Shown: piece by piece, positions 11,276 through 22,944 of the stretch | Layout of the letters: each line of letters begins with the position of its first letter | Position numbering within the stretch: the stretch's first letter is position 1 | Source: Cavia porcellus | Lineage: Eukaryota; Chordata; Mammalia; Rodentia; Caviidae | Assembly: GCF_034190915.1 (NCBI RefSeq) | Contig: NW_026947486.1 | Location: forward strand, 16,518,001-16,582,000 | Length of the DNA: 64,000 bases | Reading direction: 5' to 3' | The notes under the pieces: generated by a model | What the model saw: the letters and a program-made list of their open reading frames with translations, nothing else | What the model was told of the DNA's origin: nothing | Databases searched by the model: none | Translations under genes and position numbers: made by a program

Positions 11276-12844
11276 TAGACAAACTCAATCTTTTCCTGGT
11301 GACTTACCATGGTGGCTAGTAGGAGATAGTTTACCTTATGAACTTTTGTCTTAACACAGCATTACTTAATTTAGGAATAGAGTAATTACACCTTGGATCA
11401 CAGAGTTCAGATTTTAGTTTGAAAATACTGACTTCTTCAAGGATGAAATGCAGTTTTTTATTTGGGACATCCTCCTTTTGGGGGTGACTCCAGTCAGTAG
11501 TGAGACGATCTAAGGGTGCCAAAGTATTGGAACATTTAATTTTCTTTGATGAGATGGGAACAGATAATGTATGACAGCCGAGGCTGTTTATTCTTCAAAG
11601 GAATGAGAGAGGAGAAACTGTTTATTTGGCACTAACTACTGTAATGCTGAGGAAGGCTGCCATTTGTGTTAGAAGGATTGAGACCACTTTAAATTTATTT
11701 GAGTTGAGTTCACCTTGTTGTGAAAGATGGTAGTAAACCCAACTCATTGCGTCTTACCACAGCTCTTTGACACATGCTCCCAAACTTTTAAGAATCCCAC
11801 CAAAACAACAGGGGAGGTAACTATGTCGTTCTGGTGGGTGACGTTTCCCAGCAGTTGGTTCTTTGCTGGGGAGAGTGGTTTTCTCTCCAGTCACTGTGGG
11901 ACCCAACGGACTTCTCTGTTGACACCCACAGGCTAGGAACATTTTAATGAAAAAGAACATGATTTTGCATCTGATCCTCCAGAAGGAAGATTTTTAAAAT
12001 AATAGAATTTTTTAAATTGCCATGTTTTTGAATTTGGAGCTCAGCAGGTCAAGGTAGCTGAGATTTCATCTGTGACACCAGTCATTGTTTGTGAATGACG
12101 GTGGGACGCTGTATCTGAAGGCAGCAGGAGCTTGCATAAAAGCAGCCCTAGGGCCTGGGGGGAAGTGGGAAGGACAGGTGGAAAAGGCATAGAAAGTGTT
12201 GGGGAGAGGAGGAGAAGGGAGAAAGCAGGGGAGACAGTCCCAAGGACTCCTTGTTCTCATTGTAACCCTGGGATACTATTGTCCAGGAGATTGTAGATTT
12301 CAAAAGCACAGGACATTTTTATCCACAGTTTCTTTGACTAAATGAATTGCCTGTTGGAAAGAAAAAAGAAAAAAAAAAACAAAGAAAACAAAAGAAATAC
12401 TGGCTCTCTTTATAATGATAATTGCAGGTCACACCACACAGAGAGACTGTAGAACACAGTTGGAGTCTTCTGTTGATTGCTCTATCAAGGCTTGGCACAT
12501 ATGACTTTTCTTACAGCCCCACCCAACCCTCCTCAATCTGTTAATATACTCATGGTGGTGATCAGAGTGTATATTTCTTCCTCACTTAAAAATGCAAAAG
12601 TTTTCATTGTAGGATAGAACTAGAAATAGTCTCCCAGGATGTTTTCCTATAGTTATATAAATGATAGGATGGCATGAGAAAGATAATCATGAATTATCCT
12701 TCACTTTTATCCCAGTAGCCACATAATAAGTCGCCCCTGGCCTTGGAGCGAATCATTGTTCTTAAGGCCGTGACTTTGGTCAATACCTCATCCTATGACC
12801 CTGTAATTAGACACTTGGAGAAATTGTGGGACCTCACATCAGCT
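11276..12844. other. Unassigned sequence, least repetitive part of the window
   Basis: GC is higher than average around 11700-11940 and 12070-12260. Overlapping short open frames on both strands (11727-11936 plus, 11754-11960 minus, 12066-12260 minus) have no recognisable domains, no shared frame continuation and no splice context that I can support. I see no repeat here apart from an A-rich run at 12360-12385. Confidence 0.4.
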
Positions 12845-12965
12845 CCAAGTCATCTTGGTGACCTTTAGTAAGTTTCTGTAATTCTCAGTTGTCTCATTTG
12901 TGAGATTGAGTTTGTGCTCACCGCATCTCATCTCATAAAGTGTTCAGGAGAATCAATGAGAGAAG
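12845..12965 (+). mobile_element. MIR SINE relic
   Basis: CTTGGTGACCTTTAGTAAG..TCAGTTGTCTCATTTGTGAG followed by CTCATAAAGTGTTCAGGAGA matches the second half of MIR in forward orientation. Confidence 0.65.
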
Positions 12966-13317
12966 GAATGTCTTCTCACATCGTGGTGGTCTAATCTTTC
13001 TCTCAGCCCCTTGTAGCTGAAGACCTGAGGAGGGGTGAGAGACACAGATGTGGCAGAGACTAACTCCATCCACAAGCTTTTCTGAATTGCACAAGCACCG
13101 TGGGTGGTTGTACTGCTTTGATTACTGTTGTTAAATCTGAGAGCACTTTGGAATGTTAAGGAGATTCTCAGCCAGGAATGAAAATTGTTGTCAAAACCCT
13201 GTATTTAAAAACCAGGAACTCTGCCACTGTGCCATGTTTGGATTGGCCTGATTGGATACAGACTAGACTGTGTCGGAGACAGGAAGATACAGCACATGCA
13301 CATGTGAAGACAGGAGA

Positions 13318-13320
13318 GAA

Positions 13321-13359
<39 letters not shown>

Positions 13360-13545
13360 GAGAGACAGAGAGACAGAGACAGAGACAGAGAGACAGAGAC
13401 AGAGGCAGAGAGACAGAGACAGACAGAGAGAGAGACAGACAGACAGAAAGAGGCAGAGACATAGAGGCAAAGAGACGGACACAGAGAACAACAGAGAAAC
13501 AGATACAGGGAGAGACAGAGAAAAAGAGATACAGACACAAGATAC
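13318..13545. repeat. (GA)n / (GACAGA)n microsatellite
   Basis: A purine-rich tract on the plus strand: a pure GA run from about 13324, then GACAGA and GAGACA variants decaying towards 13545. It produces long open frames on both strands (13168-13609) that read as Arg-Glu-rich or Ser-Leu-rich low complexity and are not genes. Confidence 0.95.
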
Positions 13546-13929
13546 TGAGAGAGCCTCTATTGTCATCAGAGCAGGAGATTAAAGGCCTGAATAATGTCTT
13601 TCCTGGCACATGGATGGCCTATATTCTATTCACCTTATGAGCCTTTCCTTTCTATACATAACTTAGGATTTAGAGCTATGGAGTTTTGTTTTATTTGCTA
13701 GTATTGTAGGTAAAGGGTAACTAAAACTATTGCTGTACTGTCCCTTCCACTAACAGATTGGATAAATGTGCCTTAATGTAACAGAAAAGACAGTACCTTT
13801 TTGGTGTACATATTTTCCCTAAAAGTAACACCTAAATGAGCTCTTTCTAAGATTAATGTGCAGTGCAATGGCTGGGAAACAGGAGTTGCTATACTGAGAA
13901 TTCAGGTATTATTTACATTACTAAGAAAA
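13546..13929. other. Unassigned intergenic sequence
   Basis: No gene or repeat recognised. Confidence 0.4.
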
Positions 13930-14220
13930 AGGCAGTCAAAAGATCTATATTTTTAAATTAAAAATACAAAAAATAAAAATGATACAGAATTTCAAAAAAT
14001 AGGAAATTGGTACCAGTTAATATACTACATATTGTTATTTTAGATGTAGTTGTTCAGAGTTACAAGATTTAGGCATAAAAATAATCAAACAATCAAACAA
14101 TGAGAGCACAAACTTTTTGATGAACTTACAAAGATTAGAAGTATAGTTATCTATCTTGTATATGTATAAATACACACATATATATGTATACTTACATACA
14201 TACAATCTTTCCCCTTCTTC
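13930..14220 (-). mobile_element. Antisense LINE-1 3' UTR fragment
   Basis: The segment around 13995-14160 (ATAGGAAATTGGTACCAGTT, ACATATTGTTATTTTAGATG, GTTGTTCAGAGTTACAAG) is the reverse complement of the L1 tail type seen at 3620-3810 and 57.5-57.7 kb. An A-rich/T-rich boundary is at the low side. Confidence 0.75.
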
Positions 14221-14454
14221 CTTTTCAGATCTATATCTTTTGTGGGTGCCTCTCCTGTTTTTAAGATGTCTTCAGTGCAAAGTTCTTTAGGCCAATTTTT
14301 AAGAATATGATAGAGACCATATGGGTTTTCACATATCATAGGTGAATTTAAGTTAGCATTTAATCACTCATGTTTTGGTTTATTCTCTACTTACATGTTT
14401 CTCTAACATTTCAAGCCATATTGTGGCTAATAGAATAATAGAGTGTGAGTAAAG

Positions 14455-14590
14455 AGAACCCATTTCTTACATATTTAAATCACTTAATTTCCCTAAGCCT
14501 GAATTCCTTGTCTCCCAAATGAGGTTATTAAGTTGGATATTCTCTAATGTCCCTGTCTCATCTCTAATTTTCTATAATTTTATGACTTTG
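14455..14590 (+). mobile_element. Possible MIR relic
   Basis: AATCACTTAATTTCCCTAAG followed by CCTTGTCTCCCAAATGAGG and ATATTCTCTAATGTCCCTG has the spacing of the MIR core and 3' part. Diverged. Confidence 0.5.
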
Positions 14591-16635
14591 GGGAGAAAAG
14601 AGTAGCATAAAGGAGCCAAAGATAGGGAGGCGTTAAGTTGTGAGGGCAATGTGCCACTTGAAATCTGTGCTAGTAAGAAACCATGCTTAACTAACACCAT
14701 GACAACCCAATGTCAGTCATACCACCAATACTTGTAGAATTCTGATGCCACTGGTTTGTGTTCACTTTGGTACCAGGCAGAACAGGAAAATAGTTCTTTC
14801 TGCCTTTAAACTTTCATTGCTGTTGCCCTTTTAAAGAAAATATGATCTAAACTGTGTAAGTGAGTATAATACACAGAAGTTTTTGAATGAATAACTCAAG
14901 AAAACAGTCAAGATCCAAAATGAGACAAGTTGGATCTCAGAAGTCAATGTAAAGAGTCTCTCTTTCATTATTCTACATAAACAAATGTTTGGGTCTGGCA
15001 TGGCAGAAAACATTGGGCTCTAATCTTCAGGAGATGGACGCATACATTCCTGCTACTTTACTTCCTATATAAGGTAAAATAGACAATTAGAGCATAGCAT
15101 AAGTATGGATAAAATTGAATCATATAGTAAAATATAAGAAATATGAGAGAAACCATACAAGGTATTGAGGCATAGAGAGGCTCAGCATTGGCATCAGCTT
15201 GTCAGGGACTTGCATGTTCTTGCTGATATTACCTGGAGACTTTGTGGCAAGCTGGGATCCTGAACTGATCCATCAGTTAGAGCAAAAGGGAGATATCAAA
15301 CCCACCTTACTCATTTTCAGGCAATATTAAGAGTGCTGTGGGATATGGGGTGTAGATCTTCCAAGGTAGCTATTTTCATGAGATGATTGCATGTTGCTTT
15401 CTTTTTTCCAAGATTTCTTTGATACCTACTGCCTATAATATGCAATTCCCAATGTATAGTATTGATGTTTACACAAATATATTCATATATTTAATATTTA
15501 CTTTACAAGCTGTTCCACCTGACTGAATCATGTCTTTCAAAATATATCTAAGGGTTATCTTACTAGTAAATACTTTTTATGCATGTGTGTTTGTGCATGT
15601 GTGTGCACACTCCTTGTGCCCATGGTCACTACAGAATAGAACCATTAACCCTTAGTGAATCTTTGCAAGTGTTGTCTAGCAATGATTTCATGGAGGTATG
15701 AATGTCTGATAAGATAGCTGAGAGACTGCCAAGAAAATATTCTGAAATTTAGCAATTCGGAATCCATTTATAGTGGTAAATAAAGCATCTTTTCTTTAAT
15801 TTTGCTTTCTTGCTGTTGTCCAAGATGCAACTTCCTGTCTCCTTTTCCAAGGATTAAACATAGAAACAGAATTATCCACATGTCAGAATAAGCCTGGAAT
15901 ATGAAGTTCTATGGTTGGGGTCTACCTACATCCTCATCCTCATCCACATTTCACCACATTTCACCTTCCAGTGACCCTGAAAAGTACTTCCCCTTTTTGT
16001 TTATCTATCAGTGAATGAGATTTGGAAGCACCATTGTCATCTTGTACATTTCTGCTCTGTGAGTTCCATGAATTCCTTAAAATTTTTGAAAGCTGTATTT
16101 AAATAAGCTTGGAGAATGCTATGTCCTCCATCTATTCCTCACCAAACATCATTTCCTATTAAGGACATGTACACATTTTGGCAAAATTGGTTTAGCTTTG
16201 TTTAATTTAGATTTTTCCAAAATTAATTTGAAAAAGAAAATTTTTTAGGAGGACAAATTTAAAAATCAAAACTGTAAAGAATATTACAACTTATCTAAGT
16301 ATCTCTGTTTTGAAGAATACTCTAAAAGAAAATCAAAGAATAACTCTGGAGATTTTTTTTTTATTTTGGATAATTTTAATAGAACTTTAAGAACACAGGA
16401 GACAATGTTGAAAATTCAACTGGATTTACAGATGGTCCTAAAATAGAAGTCCTTTCAAATGTCAATGCATAGTCATTCTTCTAAAGCAGAACAAAATGGT
16501 TTTTAGAGTTTTAAAAAAGTCAACAATTCATCAACCAAATAAGAAACACTTGCACAATAAGAACATGTTCGGTCTGTTCTAGGTACCCTGTGTTCTGTCT
16601 GTCCCCATTTGTAATTGAAAACCTTGCCTCTACTT
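14591..16635. other. Unassigned intergenic sequence
   Basis: About 2 kb with no gene-like frame and no repeat I can name. A short TGTG-rich patch lies at 15585-15610. AT-rich throughout. Confidence 0.4.
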
Positions 16636-16639
16636 TTCT

Positions 16640-17060
16640 ATGCCTTGCTCGGTTTCAAGAGTCTGGCCTGTATATCAGTAGTCTTCCTGATGCTCTGGCT
16701 TCTGGGTGGATTTGTCCAATGGGAAGAAACAGAAAGGCATCAGAATGGTGACCTCAGTTAGCTACTCTTCTAACTCTCTACAGCAGGCTTATTAAGGCTG
16801 GTTGCTTCTCCCTATTGAAGATCAGTGTCCTACACAGCTCTCTCTACACAGATCTCAGAGTTCAAGTTCTGGTCAGCATAGCTTCCTCTTGATGCCCCCA
16901 TTAAGCCTCTGGGTGACAAGAAAATCCTACTGTAAACTGTTCCTGGCAATGTACTAACACATGAGTGAAATCACTAAGCCCTGAATTCATCTTCATAAAA
17001 TTCTTTTTATTAAAATCTCCTTAAATTACCTCAATTTGAGAATTCATCAGTTGTGTGCCA
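16640..17060 (+). mobile_element. Ancient interspersed repeat, class uncertain
   Basis: A run of blocks (AGAGTCTGGCCTGTATATCA, TGATGCTCTGGCTTCTGG, GGATTTGTCCAATGGG, CTTCTCCCTATTGAAGATC, TTTTATTAAAATCTCC..AAATTACCTCAATTTGAG) corresponds to a repeat I recognise from other placental genomes, with 'tttattaaactctcctcaaattacccaatttgag'-like 3' sequence. I am not sure of its Repbase name; an LTR-like origin is my inference. Confidence 0.4.
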
Positions 17061-17544
17061 TAGTCTTCATCATTATACTCTAGGAAATTTTTTAAAAAGT
17101 GTAAAAGACATTGCCCCTACCTCAGAGAGCTTACAACATTGCTGAGGTTCTTGCCACAAAGTTATCATAGGAGGAATGCATACTAGCACATGAAACATTC
17201 ACAGAAACTCTATGGAACAGTGACTTTTTTCCCATTTCTTACTTTATTTTTAACCACTTTATGGAGGTATAACTAATATTCATTCCAGCAAAATGTTTAA
17301 ACTGTATAATTTAATGAGTTCTCACATATTTATATACCTTTGACACCAACCAACAATAAAATAATGCATTTATTATCCCTAACTGTTTTCTTGTGCTGTT
17401 TTACAATCTCTGTCATAGGCCAAGTGCTCATCTTGCAAAATCCTAGGCCCTATCATTGATCTGCATTTTAAAATAATATTCTGTATTTTCTAAAATTTTC
17501 TATTAGAGTTATGATCAAAACATATGTTGAATGTTTAAATTTGT

Positions 17545-17890
17545 AAAAAAAAATCATCACAGTAAAAGACAATAGCATTAATGCCACTCAAAGTAGCCCC
17601 TCACATCCAACACAGTTATCATTCTCGCCACTTTCTGAAGCAGTTTTCGAAGTCTTCTTCTGTGTGTTTATATGATGTGATTAAAAAAGTATGAATATTA
17701 CTGCTGAATGTCATTGAAGAGAAAGACAGATATCAATTCAGGACATCAAGACAGCCATGACAGAACAACTAAAGTCATACACAAAGGAAGATGTCCAGAA
17801 ATGCTTCAGAAAGTGGCAAGATTAATGCAATAAGTGTGTTCAAAATGAGGGTAGTTATGGCACCGTGTCTTTTACTATGGTGTTTTTTTT
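17545..17890. mobile_element. Fold-back mariner-like element
   Basis: Two arms are inverted relative to each other. GCCACTTTCTGAAGCA at 17627-17642 is the complement of TGCTTCAGAAAGTGGC at 17802-17817, and the outer ends (ACAGTAAAAGACA at 17559-17571, TGTCTTTTACTATGG at 17866-17880) also pair. The right arm encodes on the plus strand, from 17739 to about 17863, a peptide with QKCFRKWQ and a later NKCV..EGSY, matching the C-terminal end of a Tc1/mariner transposase; the left arm encodes a diverged version on the minus strand. A spacer of about 100 bp separates the arms. Reading: a non-autonomous element built from two inverted copies of the 3' end of a mariner-like transposon. Confidence 0.55.
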
Positions 17891-18228
17891 TAAATTCTTC
17901 ATACATTTCTATCAAATCTTGTAAATGGAATAATAGAATATGACCTTATTTTTTCCTATTTTTTTTCACTCAGCATTGTTATTTCCCTCTTTATTTCTGT
18001 GCAGTATTCCATTATATACCACTGTTTGTTCATCTATTACAAATGTTGATAGACATTAGAGCTGGTTCCAGTTTTCAGCTATTTCAAATAAAACTGCTAT
18101 GAAAGTTTACACGCAAGTCTTTTTGTATGAGCATATACTTTCATTTTGCTTGGGTAAATCTTTAAAAGTTGACAGATAGGTCATACGGTAGGTGTATCTT
18201 TAACTTTTTGTTATACCACCCCACAAAG

Positions 18229-18241
18229 TGGTTTAACATTT
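18229..18241. repeat. Target-site duplication of ID-like SINE (left)
   Basis: TGGTTTAACATTT, identical to 18342-18354. Confidence 0.9.
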
Positions 18242-18341
18242 TTTTTTTTTGTCTTTTCGTTTTTATCGGTACCGGGGATCAAACTCATGAGTGCCTGCTT
18301 GCAAAGCAGGCGCTTAAGCCGCTGAGCTAAATCCCCAGCCC
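18242..18341 (-). mobile_element. ID-like tRNA-derived SINE
   Basis: On the minus strand it starts GGGCTGGGGATTTAGCTCAG (internal RNA polymerase III A box TAGCTCAGCGG) and has a B-box-like AGTTTGATCCC, then CCGGTACCGATAAAAACG and an A tail (T run at 18242-18250). This is the layout of rodent ID elements, derived from tRNA-Ala. A perfect 13-bp TSD flanks it. The anticodon-arm region (CTGCTTTGCAAGCAGG) is an unusual palindrome compared with standard ID. Mobile SINE, not a working tRNA gene. Confidence 0.9.
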
Positions 18342-18354
18342 TGGTTTAACATTT
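18342..18354. repeat. Target-site duplication of ID-like SINE (right)
   Basis: TGGTTTAACATTT, identical to the left copy; it restores the interrupted L1M sequence. Confidence 0.9.
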
Positions 18355-18761
18355 CTGCTAACAGTGTTTAGGCCCTCCAGTTGTTCTGCATCCTCATCAG
18401 CACTTGCTATAGTCTGTTTAATGTTACTCATGTGTAATAGTTCCTCATTACAGGTTTAATTTGTCTTTCCCTAATAAGCAATTTTGTTGTATACTTTTTT
18501 ATGTGTTTTATTTGGTTTCTTTATATCTCCTTAAATTGTGTGCTATAATATTTATCTACTTTTAATTAGTATAATGCTGGCTCTTAAATTTGTTCCAGAA
18601 GTTTTATAGCTTTAAGTTTACATTTAGATCTATAATCTATTTGGAAATAATTTTTGTATACAATGTGAAATGTAGGTTGAAGTTCTTTTAAAAAATATTG
18701 CTATCCAGTTGCTCCCGGATCTACATCTATGGTATCTATGGACATGAGAAATTGTCTTTTT

Positions 18762-18782
18762 TCTACTCTACTCTACTCTACA
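18762..18782. repeat. (CTACT)n short tandem repeat
   Basis: About four copies of a pentamer CTACT within the L1M sequence. Confidence 0.8.
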
Positions 18783-20195
18783 AACTCTACTCAGTTACAG
18801 TTACTTTGTGTCTTTTTAGAAAAGTAAATTTACCATATATTTGTGGGTCTTTTTTGGGGGTGCTACCTTGTTTCTATTTATACATGTTTGAACAAATACC
18901 ATATCTTATTGTTTACTTTTGCTTTATAAGTAGATATTGCTACAAAATAATTTAAATCTTCCAAATTTTGTTTTCTTAAACTTGTTCTGGCTATTTTAGT
19001 TTTTCTTGCAGATCCATATGAGTTCTGGAATAAAATTGTTAGTTTTTACAAAAGATCTGCAAAAATTTTGCAAGAACATTGAATTTGTAGTTTAAAAAAG
19101 AATTGACATCTTTAGTATATTTAGTCTTTCATTCATCAAATATGCTATATCTTTCTATTGAGATCTTTGATTTCTTTTAGAAATATTTAGAAGTTTTCCA
19201 TGTGTAAGTTTTTCATATCTTTTATGAGATTTGCCCTGTGTATTTAATATTTTGCTGTTATAAATGGTATTTTCATTTCAATTTTTATCACTTCTAGTGT
19301 TGTATATAAAAAGACTACTCATTTTTGCATATTAATTATTTTCTCCTATAATCCTCCTAAGTTCACTTAGTTTAGTAGAGTTTTTGGTAAATTTCTTTGC
19401 CTTTTTCATATATTGTAGGTTGAAAATACATTTTTAACCTCTTCTTATTAATCCGGATGCTTCTATTTCTTTACCTTATCTTAGGAAGCTCTGGCTATAA
19501 TTTCTATTACATATTTAACTAGAAGTGGAATGAGTGGATATCCTGGTCTTTTTCTTGACTTTAGAGAGAAAGCACTCAAATATTTTACCATTATGTATAA
19601 TATTAATTGTGGATGTTTTGTAGATGTCTTTCATTAGGTTGAGGAAATTCTTCTCTTATTCTTAGTTTTCTGAGAGTTCTTTTTAAAATCAGGATTTACT
19701 GAGTCAAATGCTTTTTCTAGAACTATTCAGATGATTTTTTAAAGTTTTAGCTTATTAATATATGATGAACTGCATTCTTTGGTTTTAGAAAATGTTAAAT
19801 CAATTTTTTGTTTCTTTCAAAAACCTCATTTTGGTATTATATACTATTGTTTGTTAGATTTTTGTTTCAAATTTTGTATCTATGTTCATGAGAAATAGTA
19901 TTTTTTAGTTTTTTCTAATATTTGTCTATTTCTGGTATCAGGACATCTGTGGCCTTATAGGAAGAATTCAGAAGGACTTTATTGTTTTTCAACTTTATGG
20001 AATTGTTCATATAAAAATTAAAATTACTTCTTGATAATATTTAGTGAGATTAACCAATGAAACTGTCTGGGCCTGAAATTTCCTGTATGGGAAAATTTTT
20101 AACTACAAATTTAATTTATTTAATGGATATAGGGAAATTATTCTTTTGTTTTCTCAAATGAGCTTTCATACTTTGTGTCTTTCAAATGAAATTTA

Positions 20196-20338
20196 AGTCA
20201 GATGTGGTAGCACATGCTTGTAATCCCAGCACTTGGGGGATTTGAGGCAGGAGCATGGCTGGGTGTTCAAGGCACCCTGGAGCACATAGTGAGTTGAAGC
20301 CTGAACTGCATAATAATACCTGGTCTCAAACAACAAAG
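20196..20338 (+). mobile_element. B1 SINE (7SL-derived)
   Basis: Starts GTCAGATGTGGTAGCACATG, contains TGTAATCCCAGCACTTGGGG and ends GGTCTCAAACAACAAAG, the plan of B1. It is flanked by a perfect 13-bp TSD, TCAAATGAAATTT, at 20182-20194 and 20339-20351. B1 elements are restricted to rodents, so this supports the organism call. Confidence 0.9.
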
Positions 20339-21285
20339 TCAAATGAAATTTTAAAATTTCACTTTCAATTTCAAGATGCTGCATACAATACTGTAAAATT
20401 GTTTATAAATGACTTTATTATCCTTTTATTACCTATAGAGTCACTACTGATGCCATCTTGCATTCTAGATATTGGTAATTTATATCTTCTCTTTTTTCCC
20501 ATCAATGATGGGTTAGTTTGGTCAATTTTATTGGTATTCCCAAATAAGTAAGTTTTTGTTTCATTACTTTTCCTATATTATTGCTGTTTTGTGTTTCACC
20601 TATTTCCTCTGAGGTATTTCTTATTTCACCTTCTGTGTAATTTAGGTTTAATTCACTTTTTGCTAGTTGTTTAATATGTTAGCAACCTTTCTGCCTTATT
20701 AATTGACATCAAGTTTTGATATGTTGCTTTTACTTTTATTCAATTTGAAACACTTTCTACATTCTATTTTTATTTCTTTCTCAACTCATGAACTATTTAC
20801 ATGTGTGTTATTCAGTTACCAAAAATTTAGGGATTTTCCAGCATTCCTTTTGGTATTGGTTTTAAAGGAAATTCCACTGTGGTTGAAGGACATACTTTTT
20901 ATGACTTGCAACTTTGACAATTTGTTGAAGTTTCCTTTATGGCCCAAAATATGTTCTATGTTGGTAAGTATTCCTTGGGTACTTGAAAAGAATATGTGCT
21001 TTGCTATAGTTAGGTGGAGTGATCCATAAATGTCAATCAAAGTCAAGATGATTGAAAGCATTTAAATACACATTGTTGTTGATTTTCTACTAGTTCAATA
21101 AGTTCCTCTAGGAGGGGTATTTTAAAAAAATTCTATCATACAATGCCATAAAAATCTGACAGTTTTTCTTCACGCATTTTAAATCTCACTATCAGGTACA
21201 TAAACATTTAAGATGGTAAAGTCTTCTTGGTAAATTGGCTTCTTAATCTTAATCATTATAAAATGGCTTTTAAAAAATTTCTAAC

Positions 21286-21427
21286 AGCCAGGTATGGTGG
21301 TATGTAATCCCAGGACTCTGGAGGCTAAGGTAGGAGGATTTCTGTGAGTTTGAGGCCAGCCTGGGCTACAAAATTAATTTAGGACCAGTCTGGACTGCAT
21401 AGTGAGACCTAGTCTCAAAAAAAAAAA
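21286..21427 (+). mobile_element. B1 SINE (7SL-derived)
   Basis: GCCAGGTATGGTGG, TGTAATCCCAGGACTC, GTTTGAGGCCAGCCTGGGC and AGTGAGACCTAGTCTCAAAA with an A tail: a complete B1-type element including the internal duplicated segment. Inserted into the L1M ORF2. Confidence 0.92.
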
Positions 21428-21526
21428 TCTGCTAATATATTTTGTTTGTAAATCTACTTTTTCTAATACTAACACAACCATTTCAGCTTTTATTTTTTGA
21501 TTTGTGTTAGCCTGGTGTGAGTCTGT

Positions 21527-21663
21527 TTGATGGTTTTGAGGCAGTGTCTTAGTATGTGGTATGGGATAGCCTGGAATTTGCTGTATGATCTCAAACACTC
21601 AATCCCCTTACCTCAGCACCACAAATATTAGGATTATATGCATGCACCACTATCCTTGACTAA
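21527..21663 (-). mobile_element. B1-type SINE, old and diverged
   Basis: Minus-strand reading gives a decayed B1: TTTGAGGCAGTGTCTTAGTA (complement of the 'agaccctgtctcaaa' end) on the left and ATTAGGATTATATGCATGCA on the right. More diverged than the two plus-strand B1 copies nearby. Confidence 0.75.
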
Positions 21664-22424
21664 CATGGTATACTTTTCCACATCATTTTACTTTTATCCT
21701 TTCTGCATTGAGGCATACATTGTTTTCCTATGCAACATAAAAATCTCTATTTTTGCTGTGATATTTATATCTTTTCAAATATCATATAATTATCAATATG
21801 GTGAGGTTTTAGCCTACAATCTTAATGTTTGTCCCATGCTTTGAAATAGTTGATTTTTAAAAGTAATTTTATTTATTTCCATTACTGTTGGTTATTTATT
21901 TGTCATTGGTACAGGATCTACAGCATATATCTTTAACTCATTATAGTCCACTCTCAAACTATGTCTATATCTATCATCTATATATTCTTACAATAATATA
22001 TTTCCATTTGTTTTACCCATTTCTTTCTTATTTGTATTCTTGTTTTCATGTATGTTACTTATAGTATAAAGTTTCATTCCTTTATTACTTTTATTTACAT
22101 TACACAATTATCTTTTTAAAAAATTTAAATAAAATGTGTTTACTCACACAATCACCATTTCTTATGCTCTTTATACCACTATGTAAATCAATATTTTCAT
22201 CTAGTATCATTTTCTTTTGGCTTGAAGGACTTCCTTCATCATTTCTTGTAGAGCATATATCCTGATTATTAATTCCTGCAGTTTTTCTATGTCAAAAATT
22301 TTATTTCACTCTAGTTTTTAAAATATATTTTTAATAGTTCTGAAAGTCTATGTTGACAGATTTGTTTTACTTTCACTACTTTGAAAACAATGCATTCCTG
22401 CCTCCTTACTTATTGTTACAGTTT

Positions 22425-22735
22425 AGATCATGAATGTTTCCCAAATACCCACAGATGGGGCTTTTGGAAGGGGATTATACAGTGGGGGTGCTACTGTCAT
22501 AAGTAGAATAAGCCACCAATGCATTCACAACTGAATGGGCTCTTAGGAGCCGAGGTCTGCTCCGAAGAGGCAGATAATTTTGAGAATAATCTGGAGGGGT
22601 ATATCTCTTTTCCTTTCCTTTCTCTCTTTTCTTCCTGACTATTGTGACATAAGCTTGTTTCTCCTGCCAGATCCTTCCAGTGTGCCTTCCTTACCTTGGA
22701 ACCAGCCAGCTATGAACTAAAAATATAAGACCATA
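22425..22735 (+). mobile_element. MaLR-like LTR, 5' part
   Basis: TTTAGATCATGAATGTTTCC, ATGGGGCTTTTGGAAGGGG, GGGCTCTTAGGAGCC and CCAGCCAGCTATGAACTA are spaced as in MaLR LTRs. The typical 3' end (AATAAACTTCTCCTCC..TTTCAGTTACAAG) lies beyond L1-B at 29700-29780, so the LTR appears to be split. An extra block at 22737-22925 lies between. Confidence 0.5.
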
Positions 22736-22736
22736 A

Positions 22737-22925
22737 TGTTGAATGGAATTAATGAAACACAATAACCTAAATATTGCATGATTTTTCTTATATGAAAAAC
22801 CCAAAATATAAATGAAGAGCAAAATAAAACATAGGTAGTAGAAAATAGGGAATTATAATTTTTGCAAAAGGGAAGGGGACCAAAAGATGGAGGAAGAGGA
22901 ATAAGGAGAAGGAAAAAAAGATGAA
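22737..22925 (+). mobile_element. Old L1M 3' fragment
   Basis: AATATTGCATGATTTTTCTT followed by ATATGAAAAACCC..AAAATAAAACATAGG matches the end of ORF2 and start of 3' UTR in old L1M elements ('actgcatgatctcacttatatg'). Confidence 0.5.
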
Positions 22926-22927
22926 TA

Positions 22928-22944
22928 AAGAATTAAGATTCCTT
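22928..22944. repeat. Target-site duplication of L1-B (left)
   Basis: AAGAATTAAGATTCCTT, 17 bp, identical to 29609-29625. Confidence 0.95.

Larger units (their letters stand above)
17200..22420 (-). mobile_element. Ancient LINE-1 (L1M type), minus strand, nearly full span
   Basis: In minus-strand order this reads from an ORF1-like part (about 22240-22420) through ORF2 endonuclease (about 20560-21900), reverse transcriptase (19000-20560) and C-terminal region (17930-18960) to a 3' UTR with the ACTTTATGGAGGTATAACTAA block at 17255-17280 (the old 'ttattgaggtataattgac' L1M signature). It is far more diverged than L1-A to L1-H and no long frame survives. It is interrupted by a fold-back DNA element (17545-17890), an ID-like SINE (18242-18341) and three B1-type SINEs, all of which are therefore younger than it. 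Confidence 0.82.

Noticed and set aside
11727..12260. Short frames on both strands in a higher-GC patch, considered as exons
   Set aside because: No domain, no consistent splice sites and no frame continuation; left as unassigned.
13168..13609. Overlapping open frames of 130 codons on both strands
   Set aside because: They fall in a GA/GACAGA microsatellite and translate to Arg-Glu or Ser-Leu low complexity; no start context or conserved domain.
18242..18341. tRNA-Ala-like gene
   Set aside because: It has an A tail, a 13-bp TSD and a non-tRNA 3' part; it is a SINE insertion.
20196..21663. 7SL-like RNA genes
   Set aside because: Short B1-type sequences with A tails; 7SL RNA is longer and these lack its S domain.
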